A DNA stretch of 44,128 nt from Campylobacterota bacterium (GCA_009930355.1 RZYK01000002.1:1-44128), one strand, 5' to 3'. Positions 31,108 through 39,445 are shown, counted from the first letter of the stretch. The notes: a model not told the origin generated them from the sequence alone. Made by a program: numbers and translations.

Positions 31108-31305
31108 ATGAGCACAGGACAAAGCAGAAGCAATATTCACAAAGGCGTGAAAGTGCAGATTGTTTTAAAAGAAGACCAACGCAGTGGCAAGCTCACCGAA
31201 GGGATTGTGAAAGATATATTGACCAATTCGGCGAACCATCCGCATGGTATTAAGGTGCGACTTGAAAGCGGTGAAGTGGGGCGTGTGAAAGAGATTATTC
31301 TCTAG
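31108..31305 (+). CDS. ywbE: YwbE family small protein
   Basis: This 65-residue basic protein of the DUF2196/YwbE family has RSNIHKGVKVQIVLKEDQRSGKLTEGIVKDILTNS near 7-41 and HPHGIKVRLESGEVGRVKEII at the end. The usual pattern is 'R..i..G..V.iV.K.dQrtGklt.G.V..iLT.s..HphGIKVrL.dG.vGRV'. The fold is a small KOW-like beta barrel, suggesting nucleic acid binding; no function is proven. ATG 31108 is favoured because AAAGGA lies in front, overlapping the alternative ATG at 31102. It has its own promoter at 31054-31081. Confidence 0.9.
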   Translation: MSTGQSRSNIHKGVKVQIVLKEDQRSGKLTEGIVKDILTNSANHPHGIKVRLESGEVGRVKEIIL

Positions 31306-31317
31306 GAGGAGGAAGGT

Positions 31318-31905
31318 ATGAGCGAATTTTTTGCAAGCGAAGCATTTAGTTTGTATGGGATTCCTTTACTCATTTGCCTTGCACGTATATTGGATGTGAG
31401 CATTGGTACACTTCGTATTATTTTTGTCTCAAAAGGACTTCGCCTTTGGGCGCCGATACTCGGTTTTTTTGAAGTGAGTATTTGGCTGATGGCCATTTCT
31501 AAAGTCATGGAAAATCTCACCAATCCGATTAATTATATTGCGTATGCTTTGGGATTTTCTTTGGGAAATTACATTGGGATGTACATTGAAAATCGTTTGG
31601 CACTCGGGATGGTGGTCATTCGGATTATTACCAAAAAAGATTCGCACGAGCTTGTTGCTGCATTGCGTTCCCTTCGTTACAGTGTCACTGTTGCCGATGC
31701 AGAGGGAAACAATGGTATGGTTAGTGTTATTTTTACCGTTATAAAACGCTCTGACATTGAACGGGTGCGCTCTTTAATTGGCAAGTACAATCCCCTAGCG
31801 GTCTATTCCATTGAAGATGTACGCCATGCCAGTGATCCTAGTTTTCCACTGGAAGAGAAAAAATACTCAATGGTCTCATCGCTTTTTAGAGGACATCGAA
31901 AGTAA
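31318..31905 (+). CDS. DUF2179 (UPF0316) membrane protein
   Basis: This 195-residue protein has three membrane helices in the first ~95 residues (GIPLLICLARILDVSIGTLRIIFVSKG then GFFEVSIWLMAISKV and INYIAYALGFSLGNYIGMYIE) and a cytoplasmic DUF2179 domain (about 100-180) with LVAALRSLRYSVTVADAEG and VIFTVIKRSDIERVRSLI. The helical part with R.D.s.gt.R.if..rG is the UPF0316 signature. DUF2179 domains are thought to bind nucleotides such as c-di-AMP in related proteins, but the role of this family is unknown. It has a GGAGGA site and is 12 bases behind ywbE, so the two are probably one unit. Confidence 0.85.
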   Translation: MSEFFASEAFSLYGIPLLICLARILDVSIGTLRIIFVSKGLRLWAPILGFFEVSIWLMAISKVMENLTNPINYIAYALGFSLGNYIGMYIENRLALGMVVIRIITKKDSHELVAALRSLRYSVTVADAEGNNGMVSVIFTVIKRSDIERVRSLIGKYNPLAVYSIEDVRHASDPSFPLEEKKYSMVSSLFRGHRK

Positions 31906-31923
31906 ACGCTTTACATGTAAAGC

Positions 31924-32523
31924 TTAGAATGCTAAGAGCATCCATGCCAAAGAGAGCATCACTATGCCAATAAGCACATCTAAAATTTTCCATGCAAGAG
32001 GCTTTTTAAACAAGGGTGCCAAAAGTCTAGCACCATACCCTAAAGAAAAGAAAAATACAAATGATGATGTCATAGCCCCTAACCCAAACAGCGGTGCACC
32101 TTCTCCAAATTTGGTTGAAACAGAACCTAAAAGGATGACGGTATCGAGGTAAACATGCGGATTGAGCCATGTAAATGCAAGGGTTAAGAGTATGGTTTTA
32201 AAAAGTGTTGGCGGTGTGATACCCTCAGGTTTTAGCTCATGCGACATGCTCCACGCCGAGTAAAAACTCTTCAACCCATAGACAAACAAAAAAGCAAAAC
32301 CACCATACTTCGCAAACATTTGCAAAGAGGGAAATTGCTCCACCAAATACCCAAACCCCGAAACCCCCGCAAAAATGAGAATGGCATCGGAAAGGGCGCA
32401 GACAAAGCAGATGACAAACACATGCTCTTTTTTAATGCCTTGTTTGAGCACAAACGCATTCTGCGCCCCAATGGCTAAGATGAGAGAAATTCCAAGACTA
32501 AAACCTGAGAGAAATGCGTGCAT
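31924..32523 (-). CDS. argO: LysE/ArgO-type amino acid exporter
   Basis: This 199-residue protein has six membrane helices. The LysE-family opening is MHAFLSGFSLGISLILAIGAQNAFVLKQGI (quoted by its key parts: G..LG..L...IGAQNAFVL.QG), followed by CALSDAILIFAGVSGFG and FTWLNPHVYLDTVILLG near 125-142, closest to the ArgO/LysE branch that exports Arg and Lys. The exact substrate is inferred from the family. Its end faces the DUF2179 gene, with a CTTTACATGTAAAG palindrome in the 18-base gap. Another palindrome stands just upstream (32532), between it and the DpnI operon. Confidence 0.85.
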   Translation of the reverse strand: MHAFLSGFSLGISLILAIGAQNAFVLKQGIKKEHVFVICFVCALSDAILIFAGVSGFGYLVEQFPSLQMFAKYGGFAFLFVYGLKSFYSAWSMSHELKPEGITPPTLFKTILLTLAFTWLNPHVYLDTVILLGSVSTKFGEGAPLFGLGAMTSSFVFFFSLGYGARLLAPLFKKPLAWKILDVLIGIVMLSLAWMLLAF

Positions 32524-32544
32524 AAGAACCTTTACATGTAAAGT

Positions 32545-32985
32545 TTATTTTAAATACTTTTGAATGATTTCAAGACTTTCTTCGAATCCCTCAGCTTTAC
32601 CACCAAAGTATTCATTTTGACCAAATTCTTCAATATCTGTGGATTCCCAAAGCTCTTCTTTCCAAAGATTTCTATACTTTTTAGCATTGTCTAAAAGTTC
32701 GTTTTCTATGGCGTTGCCAATGATTTTTTCAACAAATCCTTTAGACATCAGTTCTAGTGTTTCTACGTCTAAATTTCGAACATTTTCCCAAAGCTCAAAT
32801 GTGTCGTAATGGGTGTTTTCAACTAAATTTTCATAGTCATCTTTAGGAATAATTTCAACAAAATCATCATCCATAGAAGCATCACTGGCATAACCTTTGC
32901 ATACGAGCACAAAAGGAAAAGAAAACGTTGGATGGTCTAAAAGGTATTTGACAATCAGCAGTGCACGTTCACGAGAGATGGGCAT
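32545..32985 (-). CDS. Unknown acidic protein coupled to the DpnI-like gene
   Basis: This 146-residue cytoplasmic, acidic, mostly helical protein starts MPISRERALLIVKYLLDHPTF, and its central part is rich in Glu/Asp/Asn, ending FGGKAEGFEESLEIIQKYLK. I do not recognise a family. It starts only 3 bases after the DpnI-like gene on the same strand and so is made from the same mRNA. In Streptococcus pneumoniae the DpnI gene (dpnC) is also followed by a small gene of unknown function (dpnD), but I cannot show that this protein is related. Possible roles are a modulator of the nuclease or an unrelated cargo gene. Confidence 0.5.
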   Translation of the reverse strand: MPISRERALLIVKYLLDHPTFSFPFVLVCKGYASDASMDDDFVEIIPKDDYENLVENTHYDTFELWENVRNLDVETLELMSKGFVEKIIGNAIENELLDNAKKYRNLWKEELWESTDIEEFGQNEYFGGKAEGFEESLEIIQKYLK

Positions 32986-32988
32986 AGA

Positions 32989-33756
32989 TTATCCTAGTAA
33001 TTCATAATTGCCACGGGCTGTAAATTTTAAAAAACCTTTGTCTCTTAAAACTTGCAGTTGCTGTGAAATTTTGAATTCAATGTTATTGTTTTTTGGGTAT
33101 TTTGTTTGTAAATAAGGAATGAATGTCAGTAGTTCTTGCCTTGTAAATTGCTTTTTATTGAGCTTTTCGATGCACGTTATAATGTCAAGAATCCACCCTT
33201 TTTGCTCCCCATAAGATTCTTTTAAAAAGAGTGTTTTTGCCCATTTCTCTAAAATGGCATCTTTGCTTTGTATGGTTTGGTTCTGTATGTAAAAAATCTT
33301 TCCACTCTCTGGTAACGCATGAAGTAAAATGTTGCATCCAACCCAGCCCGCACGTTTTGCATTGGGGGATAGGGGTTTACGCTTTTCAATGATTTCAGGG
33401 GTAAAAAAATGTTTTGGCATCACCACAAAATTGTGAATTTGAAAGGTTTTAAGCGCATAGGTTAAAAAGAAAAAATTCGGGTTTTCTGAACTTTTAAGTC
33501 GTGTAATCATCGAATCATAAGCGCCATCGGTCACTTTTTTACCCAAAGAGCCTTTTTTGCTTTTTAACTCAAATTGTTCTTTACATGTAAGACAATAAAA
33601 ATCAGCCACAGGGCGATTGTTTTCATAGGATTGAATTGTAGTGCCACAATTTGGACAAAAAATATTTTTTTCGACCCAATTTTCAGTGAGGATACGAGCA
33701 ATTTGGGAAGCGTTTGTATAGTTTTGAATAAGGGATATATCACATTGCAGATTCAT
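32989..33756 (-). CDS. dpnI: DpnI-like methyl-dependent restriction endonuclease
   Basis: This 255-residue protein is the same length class as DpnI, which cuts GATC only when the A is methylated. It follows DpnI throughout. N-terminal: SQIARILTENWV (near 17-28). Zinc ribbon: CPNCG...CLTC (near 34-58). Catalytic core: ENNRPVADFYC with the PD-like PVADF plus later FELKSKKG (near 47-69), the D...ExK metal site of the PD-(D/E)XK nuclease fold. Then NPNFFFLTY, RKPLSPNAKRAGWVGCNI (near 126-144) and a C-terminal winged helix (about 185-255, SQQLQVLRDKGFLKFTARGNYELL) that in DpnI recognises the methylated site. All catalytic residues are present. It needs no partner methylase; it requires the host to lack Dam methylation. 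A TTACATGTAA palindrome lies inside the gene. Confidence 0.93.
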   Translation of the reverse strand: MNLQCDISLIQNYTNASQIARILTENWVEKNIFCPNCGTTIQSYENNRPVADFYCLTCKEQFELKSKKGSLGKKVTDGAYDSMITRLKSSENPNFFFLTYALKTFQIHNFVVMPKHFFTPEIIEKRKPLSPNAKRAGWVGCNILLHALPESGKIFYIQNQTIQSKDAILEKWAKTLFLKESYGEQKGWILDIITCIEKLNKKQFTRQELLTFIPYLQTKYPKNNNIEFKISQQLQVLRDKGFLKFTARGNYELLG

Positions 33757-33820
33757 ATGTTATTTTTACCTTTGAAGGTCTTGCTAAAAAAGCCAATCTT
33801 ATCAAAGTGACTTTGTTTTT

Positions 33821-34363
33821 CTACTTAAAATTTTGCCTCCACGCCCAAACTCTCTCCCCTAAAAGCACAACACCCACAGCGACGATGCCATACTCAAATA
33901 CTCCAGCCACTTTTTGTGCCCAGAAGCTATGAAGCAAAGCGAGGAGGAGAGCGATGTAAACGGCTTTGTGGTATTTTGAAAAGCGAGCGAAGTGTTTTTT
34001 TGTGGAGGTGAGAGCCATAAAAAGCACGATAGCAAAAGCCATCAATCCTATGTAAATAAAGGGCTTTTTGAGGCTTTTTTCAACGATGGTGAGGAAGTCA
34101 AATTCGCTATCAAAAACAACAAACACACTTACATGTAAGAGTATGTAGACAAAGCTTAACAGTCCGATGGTTTTGCGGTAGCGGAGGAAGTTTTGCCCAC
34201 AGACTCTTTTACATGTAGAAGGTACGAGTGAAAGTAAAAGCAACGTTATCGCCCCAACGCCCGTATAAGAATAGAGCATTTTGATGGGGTCGATGGCGTT
34301 GTCTAGTTGGTAATAGGCAACGCCTAAGGGAATCAGTGCAATGAAAATGAGCAAGCCCTTCAA
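33821..34363 (-). CDS. msrQ: MsrQ haem-binding membrane subunit
   Basis: This 180-residue protein with about five or six helices belongs to the YedZ/MsrQ (ferric reductase-like) family. It anchors haem and passes electrons to MsrP to repair methionine sulfoxide in periplasmic proteins. Conserved His are seen in SFVYILLHVSVFVVF (near 90), in a helix with KYHKAVYIALLLALLHSFWAQK (near 132-152). It starts inside the stop of msrP (4-base overlap), the usual coupling of the pair. At 180 residues it is a little shorter than in E. coli (211). A palindrome at 34129 lies in the coding region. Confidence 0.88.
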   Translation of the reverse strand: MKGLLIFIALIPLGVAYYQLDNAIDPIKMLYSYTGVGAITLLLLSLVPSTCKRVCGQNFLRYRKTIGLLSFVYILLHVSVFVVFDSEFDFLTIVEKSLKKPFIYIGLMAFAIVLFMALTSTKKHFARFSKYHKAVYIALLLALLHSFWAQKVAGVFEYGIVAVGVVLLGERVWAWRQNFK

Positions 34364-35277
34364 AAGAATTTCCTCAAATCCATCCCTGCGTAGAGATGCC
34401 CCACCTCTTTTTCGTAGCCATTAAACATCAAGGTTTCTTGTTTGGAAAGCTTACCCAAAACTCGCTCTTTGGCTTGCGTCCATCGTGGATGGTCTACTTT
34501 GGGGTTGACATTGGCGTAAAAACCGTACTCTTTGGGGTCTTGTACTTGCCATGTGTTGAGCGGTTCAGTTTCCACGCATTCAATAAGGTCAAGCGACTTG
34601 ATGGATTTAAAGCCGTATTTCCACGGTACAACGAGACGGATGGGTGCGCCATTTTGTGGAAGGAGACGTTTACCATACATCCCAACAGCGATAAAGGTAA
34701 GTGGATGGCGTGCCTCATCCATACGCAAACCCTCAATATAAGGGTGTTTAATGGAGGCAAAAAGCCCTTTGGCTTGGTCTGGGAACATGGCGGGTTCATG
34801 GCGCGTGGTGAACTTAACATATTTGGCTTTTGAATTTGGCTCTAAATAATCCAGCAATTTATACAGCGGAAAACCAATCCACGGAACGACCATCGACCAG
34901 CCCTCAACACAGCGAAAACGATAAATCCGCTCTTCAAGTCCAAATTTAGCGATAAGGTCATCCACTTCTAACATCTGCTCCGTTTTGAGCTCTCCAAAAA
35001 ATCCGACATTCCACGGAGTGGTTTTCATCTTTTGGGAAAGTTTAACAGGGGCAGTTTTGTCGGTGGAAAACTCATAAAAATTGACGTAGTTTGTGGCTTG
35101 TTCTTCCGTGTTGAGGGTTAGTTTTAAAGGATTGGAGTCTGGAGTATATTTGAGGCTCAAATCTTTAGGCAAATCGGCGAGTAATTGTGAAATAGCACTA
35201 CTACTTACCAGTGCGCCTGCACCTAATTTTAAAAAATGACGGCGTGCCTCAAAGAGCACTTCAGGGGTAATGTACAT
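34360..35277 (-). CDS. msrP: MsrP methionine sulfoxide reductase, molybdopterin subunit
   Basis: This 305-residue periplasmic Mo-enzyme belongs to the sulfite oxidase family. The N-terminus has a Tat signal, ARRHFLKLGAGALV (twin Arg near residue 12), for folded export. The core shows FYEFSTDK near 68, RFRCVEGWSMVVPWIGFPL near 120-140 with the Cys that binds molybdenum (Cys123), and MYGKRLLPQNGAPIRLVVPWKYGFKSIKS near 200-230. The enzyme repairs oxidised Met in periplasmic proteins with electrons from MsrQ. The first gene of msrPQ, it starts ~60 bases after a palindrome at 35339; the gene order is the same as in E. coli yedYZ. Confidence 0.93.
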   Translation of the reverse strand: MYITPEVLFEARRHFLKLGAGALVSSSAISQLLADLPKDLSLKYTPDSNPLKLTLNTEEQATNYVNFYEFSTDKTAPVKLSQKMKTTPWNVGFFGELKTEQMLEVDDLIAKFGLEERIYRFRCVEGWSMVVPWIGFPLYKLLDYLEPNSKAKYVKFTTRHEPAMFPDQAKGLFASIKHPYIEGLRMDEARHPLTFIAVGMYGKRLLPQNGAPIRLVVPWKYGFKSIKSLDLIECVETEPLNTWQVQDPKEYGFYANVNPKVDHPRWTQAKERVLGKLSKQETLMFNGYEKEVGHLYAGMDLRKFF

Positions 35278-35338
35278 ATGCCGCTCCTTTGTAAAGTTGG
35301 TTTATTGTAACACAAAAGTCACAACAAACCATTAACCT

Positions 35339-36604
35339 TTACATGTAAAGCGTTGCGAGGCTTAAGAGAACGAGTAAAAGAATGGGTGGGGTGACAATGA
35401 GTCCAAATTTTGAGTAGTCCCAAAAGCTGATTTTTACCCCTTTGTTCGCCATAACATGCAACCACAGAAGCGTGGCGAGTGAACCAAATGGGGTCATTTT
35501 TGGCCCTAAATTGCACCCAATGATATTGGCATAGGCAAGGGCATTATTGGGGATGTCATGCAAGGCTATATCCATAATCATGACGGTGGGCATATTGTTC
35601 ATAATCGCACTCAAAAAAGCTGCGATAAAACCCGTGCCTACAATGGCAATGGTATCCCCTTGAGCGTTGAGCTGTGTTAAGATGGTACTCAAATAATCCG
35701 TCAGTCCAGCGTTTTTCAACCCATACACCACAATGTAAAGCCCAATACTAAACCACACCACTTGCCACGGAGCGGTTTTAATGATATGCCACGGCTGTGC
35801 GGCGTTAAAAAAAGTTGCAATGGCTAGAAAAATAAGCGCCCCACCTAGGGCGATAAAGCTTATGGGCACATGGTAGAGTTCACCCACAAAGTAGCTTGCC
35901 ATCAGTCCTACGATAAAGAACCAACTGAGGTAAAAAAGGGGTTTGCTTTTTAAGACATCATCGGGATTTTTAAGAAGCTCAGTGTTTACATGTAAAGGAA
36001 TATCTTTGCGTAAAAAAAGCCATAAAATGCCGATAGATACGATGGTACTAACAATGTAAGGTGTGAACATCACACTCAAATACGTCGCAAAACCAATGTT
36101 AAAATAGTTGGCGGTGACGATGTTCGTAAGGTTGGAAAAGACAAACGGAAGCGAGGCTGAGTCTGAGATAAAACCTCCTGCGAGCAAAAAGGCGACAATG
36201 GTCTTAGCATCCAGCTTTAAAATGCGCATTTTAGCCAGTAAAATGGGGGTTAAAATGAGCACCGCACCATCATTGGCAAAGAGTGCAGAGATGAGCGAAC
36301 CTAAAAGCAATGAATAGACAAACATCAAATGCCCATTGCCATGGGAAAGCTTTGCCATTTTAATGGCACACCACTCAAAAAAGCCTATTTCATCAAGAAC
36401 CAAAGAGAGGATAATAATGCCAATAAACGCTAACGTCGCATCCCAAACAATCTCTGTGACTTTTAAAACATCCTCAAAACTGACCACGCCTAAAAGCAGG
36501 GCACACACCGCACCTATGATGGCAGACGTGCCAATTTTAAGCCCACGAGGTTGAATAATCACCAGCAAAAGCGTGGCTAAAAAGAGAGAAAACGCAAGAA
36601 TCAT
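35339..36604 (-). CDS. arsB: ArsB-type arsenite efflux permease
   Basis: This 421-residue protein has 11 or 12 helices, the length of ArsB (~425). Markers: LFANDGAVLILTPILLAKM near 108-126 and FVFSNLTNIVTANYF near 155-170 are the ArsB/ArsP-type ion-transporter superfamily motif ('aNDGaaLilTPI', 'SNltNivsa'). A second half repeats MNNMPTVMIMDIAL and IGCNLGPKMTPFGSLATLLW near 355-392. It extrudes As(III)/Sb(III) powered by the proton gradient. It overlaps arsR by four bases and so is controlled with it. Two palindromes (35339 and 35986) lie at the end and inside. Confidence 0.9.
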   Translation of the reverse strand: MILAFSLFLATLLLVIIQPRGLKIGTSAIIGAVCALLLGVVSFEDVLKVTEIVWDATLAFIGIIILSLVLDEIGFFEWCAIKMAKLSHGNGHLMFVYSLLLGSLISALFANDGAVLILTPILLAKMRILKLDAKTIVAFLLAGGFISDSASLPFVFSNLTNIVTANYFNIGFATYLSVMFTPYIVSTIVSIGILWLFLRKDIPLHVNTELLKNPDDVLKSKPLFYLSWFFIVGLMASYFVGELYHVPISFIALGGALIFLAIATFFNAAQPWHIIKTAPWQVVWFSIGLYIVVYGLKNAGLTDYLSTILTQLNAQGDTIAIVGTGFIAAFLSAIMNNMPTVMIMDIALHDIPNNALAYANIIGCNLGPKMTPFGSLATLLWLHVMANKGVKISFWDYSKFGLIVTPPILLLVLLSLATLYM

Positions 36605-36915
36605 AAGTTTTCCTTACAGCCCATAGGTTTTAAGGGCAAGGGAATATCAAGATAGCTCATTTCTTCTAAACAGGCTAAACGAAAGGTATCCAATGGGCTT
36701 CGGATGGTGTAGTACGCCCATTTTCCTCGTCTATCGACCCGTAAAAAACCTGCATCTTTGAGGATTTTGAGATGGCGGGAAATGCGAGATTGGATCATGC
36801 AAAAGGCTCCTTCTATCTCACAGACACACACTTCGCCGTTGAGCTGAATAAAACGAAGAATTTGCAGACGCGTGGTATCGTTGAGCGCACCAATCGTTTG
36901 TAAAAAAATATCCAT
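36601..36915 (-). CDS. arsR: ArsR/SmtB-family arsenic repressor
   Basis: This 104-residue winged-helix repressor has the recognition helix region MIQSRISRHLKILKDAGFL near 45-63 with wing RVDRRGKWAYYTI. Cys in NGEVCVCEIEGAF (CxC, near 32-34) are the As(III)-binding residues of the classical ArsR type, with an additional Cys (FC) nearby. ATG 36915 is chosen because AAGGAG lies 5 bases upstream; a longer open frame to 37017 would run across the operator. It binds as a dimer to the inverted repeat at 36955-36988 and represses arsR-arsB; arsenite releases it. Confidence 0.93.
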   Translation of the reverse strand: MDIFLQTIGALNDTTRLQILRFIQLNGEVCVCEIEGAFCMIQSRISRHLKILKDAGFLRVDRRGKWAYYTIRSPLDTFRLACLEEMSYLDIPLPLKPMGCKENL

Positions 36916-36954
36916 GCGTTCTCCTTGAATTTTATCGGGAGTATAGCACAAACT

Positions 36955-36988
36955 CTTTTTCATATCAAGATATGTTGATATGAAAAAG
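36955..36988. promoter_or_regulatory. ArsR operator between arsR and the ABC ATPase gene
   Basis: CTTTTTCATATCAA (36955-36968), GATATG, TTGATATGAAAAAG (36975-36988) form a perfect 14-bp inverted repeat. ATCAA-N6-TTGAT is typical of ArsR/SmtB operators. Outside it, TATACT -10 boxes lie on each side: TGCTATACT about 36997-37005 on the plus strand, and its mirror GTATAGC about 36931-36937 for the minus strand. A single ArsR dimer could therefore repress both directions. Confidence 0.85.
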
Positions 36989-37028
36989 AGGAGAGTGGAC
37001 ATGCTATACTTTTGCAAAGGAGTGCGTG

Positions 37029-37820
37029 ATGAACATTGTTAATTTTGAGCATATTTGTGTGGCGTACGAAGATAAAAACGTCTTGCACGACATCAGTTTA
37101 AAGATAGAAGAGGGCGAACACACGGCGATTTTAGGGGCTAATGGTTCTGGAAAATCCACTCTTTTAAAACTCTTCTCCAATGATATTTACCCTCGTTACA
37201 GCGATATGATGAAAAAAGAGGTGTTTGGCAAAAGCGTTTGGGATATTTGGGAGCTGAAAAAACATTTAGGCATTATTACCAACGATTTGCACTACCAATT
37301 TAGCGAGCGCTCCCCCGATTTAAGTGGGTTTGAGGTTGTACTCTCAGGTTTTTTTAGCAGTTTTCATCTCTACGAGCACCAAGGTTTTTCGCCTTTACAT
37401 GTAAAGAAAGCAGAAGAGGTTTTAGCCTCTTTGGAGATTTCGCATTTAAGAGACAAACGTATCTCCAGCATGAGCACAGGAGAGCTTAGGCGCTGCATCA
37501 TCGCACGCTCTTTAGTCCATGAACCAAAAGCCATGATACTCGATGAGCCCACCGTAGGACTGGATATCAAAGCGCAAATGGAATTTTTAGCCTTGCTTCA
37601 AAACCTTGCCAAAGAGCGTACCATCATCTTAGTCACGCACCATTTGGAGGAGATATTTGCATCCATTTCGCAAGTGGTGCTCATCAAAGAGGGGCGCATT
37701 GTCGCCCACGGTAAAAAAGAGGACGTCTTAAGCGATGAAAATCTCTCCAAAACCTTTGGTGTCTCTTTACATGTAAGGTGTGAAAACGAGCGATATTTTA
37801 TACAAGGGATTAGCAATTAA
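37029..37820 (+). CDS. Orphan ABC transporter ATPase
   Basis: This 263-residue ATP-binding cassette protein has Walker A GANGSGKST (near 36-44), Q-loop region, signature SMSTGELRR (near 140-148, STGE in place of the usual SGGQ), Walker B AMILDEP (near 162-168), D-loop and H-loop VTHH (near 200-203). It resembles ModF/YlmA-type or metal-import ATPases. No permease or binding protein is nearby. Its start is 41 bases from the ArsR operator and it runs opposite to arsR-arsB. This suggests that it is controlled by arsenic or another thiol-binding ion, an unusual link. Two palindromes are inside the coding sequence (37395, read as LHVK, and 37767, LHVR). Confidence 0.85.
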   Translation: MNIVNFEHICVAYEDKNVLHDISLKIEEGEHTAILGANGSGKSTLLKLFSNDIYPRYSDMMKKEVFGKSVWDIWELKKHLGIITNDLHYQFSERSPDLSGFEVVLSGFFSSFHLYEHQGFSPLHVKKAEEVLASLEISHLRDKRISSMSTGELRRCIIARSLVHEPKAMILDEPTVGLDIKAQMEFLALLQNLAKERTIILVTHHLEEIFASISQVVLIKEGRIVAHGKKEDVLSDENLSKTFGVSLHVRCENERYFIQGISN

Positions 37821-37886
37821 ACTTTTTCACAACCCCATTTCGATAAAATCCTCTCCATAAATCTAAGAACGGCACGAAGGATAATC

Positions 37887-38375
37887 ATGAGTACGATTAG
37901 TGGAAAAGTGTGGTGTTTTGGCGACAACATCGACACAGACTTAATCATTGCGGCACGTTATTTAAACACGTCTGACCCCAAAGAGTTGGCAAAGCATGTC
38001 ATGGAAGATGCAGACCCTGAGTTTGTGAGCAAAGTTAAGGCGGGCGATATTATCGTTGCGGGGGAGAATTTTGGCTGTGGTAGTAGCCGTGAACACGCTC
38101 CTATTGCGCTTAAAGCTGCGGGTGTAAGTGCGGTAGTGGCAAAAAGTTTTGCACGTATTTTTTACCGTAATGCGTTTAATACAGGACTTCCTATTTTTGA
38201 GCTTTCTAATACAGAGGCGATTCACGAGGGTGAGAGCATTGCGATTTCCATGGAGAGTGGTGAGATAACGCATGGCTCAAAAACCTACAAATTTACCCCC
38301 ATTCCTCCTTTTATGCAAGAGCTTTTAGATGCAGGTGGGTTGATGAATTATGCACAAAAAGAGATGAAAAAATGA
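37887..38375 (+). CDS. leuD: 3-isopropylmalate dehydratase small subunit
   Basis: This 162-residue partner of LeuC isomerises 2- to 3-isopropylmalate in leucine synthesis. The family features are VWCFGDNIDTDLIIAARYLN near 8-27 with 'gdnIdTD.i.parYl', IIVAGENFGCGSSREHAPIAL near 54-74 (the GCGSSREHAP swivel-domain motif) and FYRNAFNTGLPI near 92. Length corresponds to the short archaeal/Campylobacter form. It overlaps leuB by four bases. leuC is not in the window. The promoter region is the ~65 bases behind the ABC ATPase gene. Confidence 0.94.
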   Translation: MSTISGKVWCFGDNIDTDLIIAARYLNTSDPKELAKHVMEDADPEFVSKVKAGDIIVAGENFGCGSSREHAPIALKAAGVSAVVAKSFARIFYRNAFNTGLPIFELSNTEAIHEGESIAISMESGEITHGSKTYKFTPIPPFMQELLDAGGLMNYAQKEMKK

Positions 38376-39445
38376 AAAAAATCTATAACATAGCGGTGAT
38401 TCGTGGTGATGGCATTGGCCCTGAAATTGTCGATGAAGCCATTAAAGTATTGGACAGTGTGTGCGCAAAAGAGGATTTTGAACTGCGTTATGAAGACTAC
38501 CTGATGGGTGGCGTGGCGTATGATTTTAAAGGCACACCGCTTCCTGATGAGACCATTGAGGGGTGTTTAAAAAGTGATGCAGTTTTATTTGGTGCGATTG
38601 GTGGGCAAAAGTGGGATACTTTGCCTCGTGAATTTCGTCCAGAAACGGGTCTTTTAAAACTTCGCAAATCCTTAGGTCTTTTTGCCAATCTTCGCCCTAC
38701 ATCGGTGTTTGATGAGCTTTTGGATGCGAGTACACTCAAGCCTGAAGTGTTAAAAGGCGTTGATTTGTTCGTGGTGCGAGAACTTACAGGAGGGATTTAT
38801 TTTGGTGAACCTAGAGCCAATGATGGCTTTACGGGCTATAACACCATGATTTACACCAAGCCTGAGATTGAGCGCATCGCACATGTGGCGTTTGAATCGG
38901 CAATGAAACGCCGCAAAGAGGTCTGTTCTGTCGATAAAGCCAATGTTTTAGAAGTGAGCCAACTCTGGAGAGACACCGTTAATGAAGTGGCAAAAGAGTA
39001 TCCCGAAGTAACACTTTCACACATGTATGTAGACAATGCGGCGATGCAGTTGGTACGCAACCCACGCCAATTTGACGTGATTTTAACGGGCAATATTTTT
39101 GGGGATATTTTAAGCGATGAAGCGAGTATGATCAGCGGTTCTATCGGATTGTTACCTTCAGCGTCCATTGGTGGTAAAGTAGGTTTGTTTGAGCCAATTC
39201 ATGGCTCAGCGCCTGACATTGCAGGACAGGGCATTGCCAATCCTTTGGCTACCATTTTAAGTGCTTCGATGATGCTTCGTTTTGCCTTAGGTGAAATTAA
39301 AGCCGCCGATAGAATTGAGAGTGCGATTAAAAAAGTGCTTCAAGATGGGTATCGCACAAAAGATTTGGCAAATTATGGTGCTAAAGAGGTGTGCTCAACC
39401 ACGCAAATGGGCTCCATTATCGCAGATTATGTTAATAAACTATGA
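38372..39445 (+). CDS. leuB: 3-isopropylmalate dehydrogenase
   Basis: This 357-residue enzyme oxidises and decarboxylates 3-isopropylmalate with NAD. Seen: IAVIRGDGIGPEIVDEAIKVL near 6-27, GAIGGQKWD near 75-83 (loop for NAD), LRKSLGLFANLRP near 97-109 (substrate-binding Arg), VRELTGGIYFGEPR near 135-148 and the metal-binding DEASMISGSIGLLPSASIG near 249-267 with the Asp. GSAPDIAGQGIANP (near 282) is also typical. Full length. The next gene starts within the stop codon, so leuD-leuB and the two small genes form one transcript up to cca. Confidence 0.96.
   Translation: MKKIYNIAVIRGDGIGPEIVDEAIKVLDSVCAKEDFELRYEDYLMGGVAYDFKGTPLPDETIEGCLKSDAVLFGAIGGQKWDTLPREFRPETGLLKLRKSLGLFANLRPTSVFDELLDASTLKPEVLKGVDLFVVRELTGGIYFGEPRANDGFTGYNTMIYTKPEIERIAHVAFESAMKRRKEVCSVDKANVLEVSQLWRDTVNEVAKEYPEVTLSHMYVDNAAMQLVRNPRQFDVILTGNIFGDILSDEASMISGSIGLLPSASIGGKVGLFEPIHGSAPDIAGQGIANPLATILSASMMLRFALGEIKAADRIESAIKKVLQDGYRTKDLANYGAKEVCSTTQMGSIIADYVNKL

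Noticed and set aside
36600..37017. Longer ArsR starting at 37017
   Set aside because: The extra 34 residues would be encoded across the operator and promoter; AAGGAG before ATG 36915 marks the true start.
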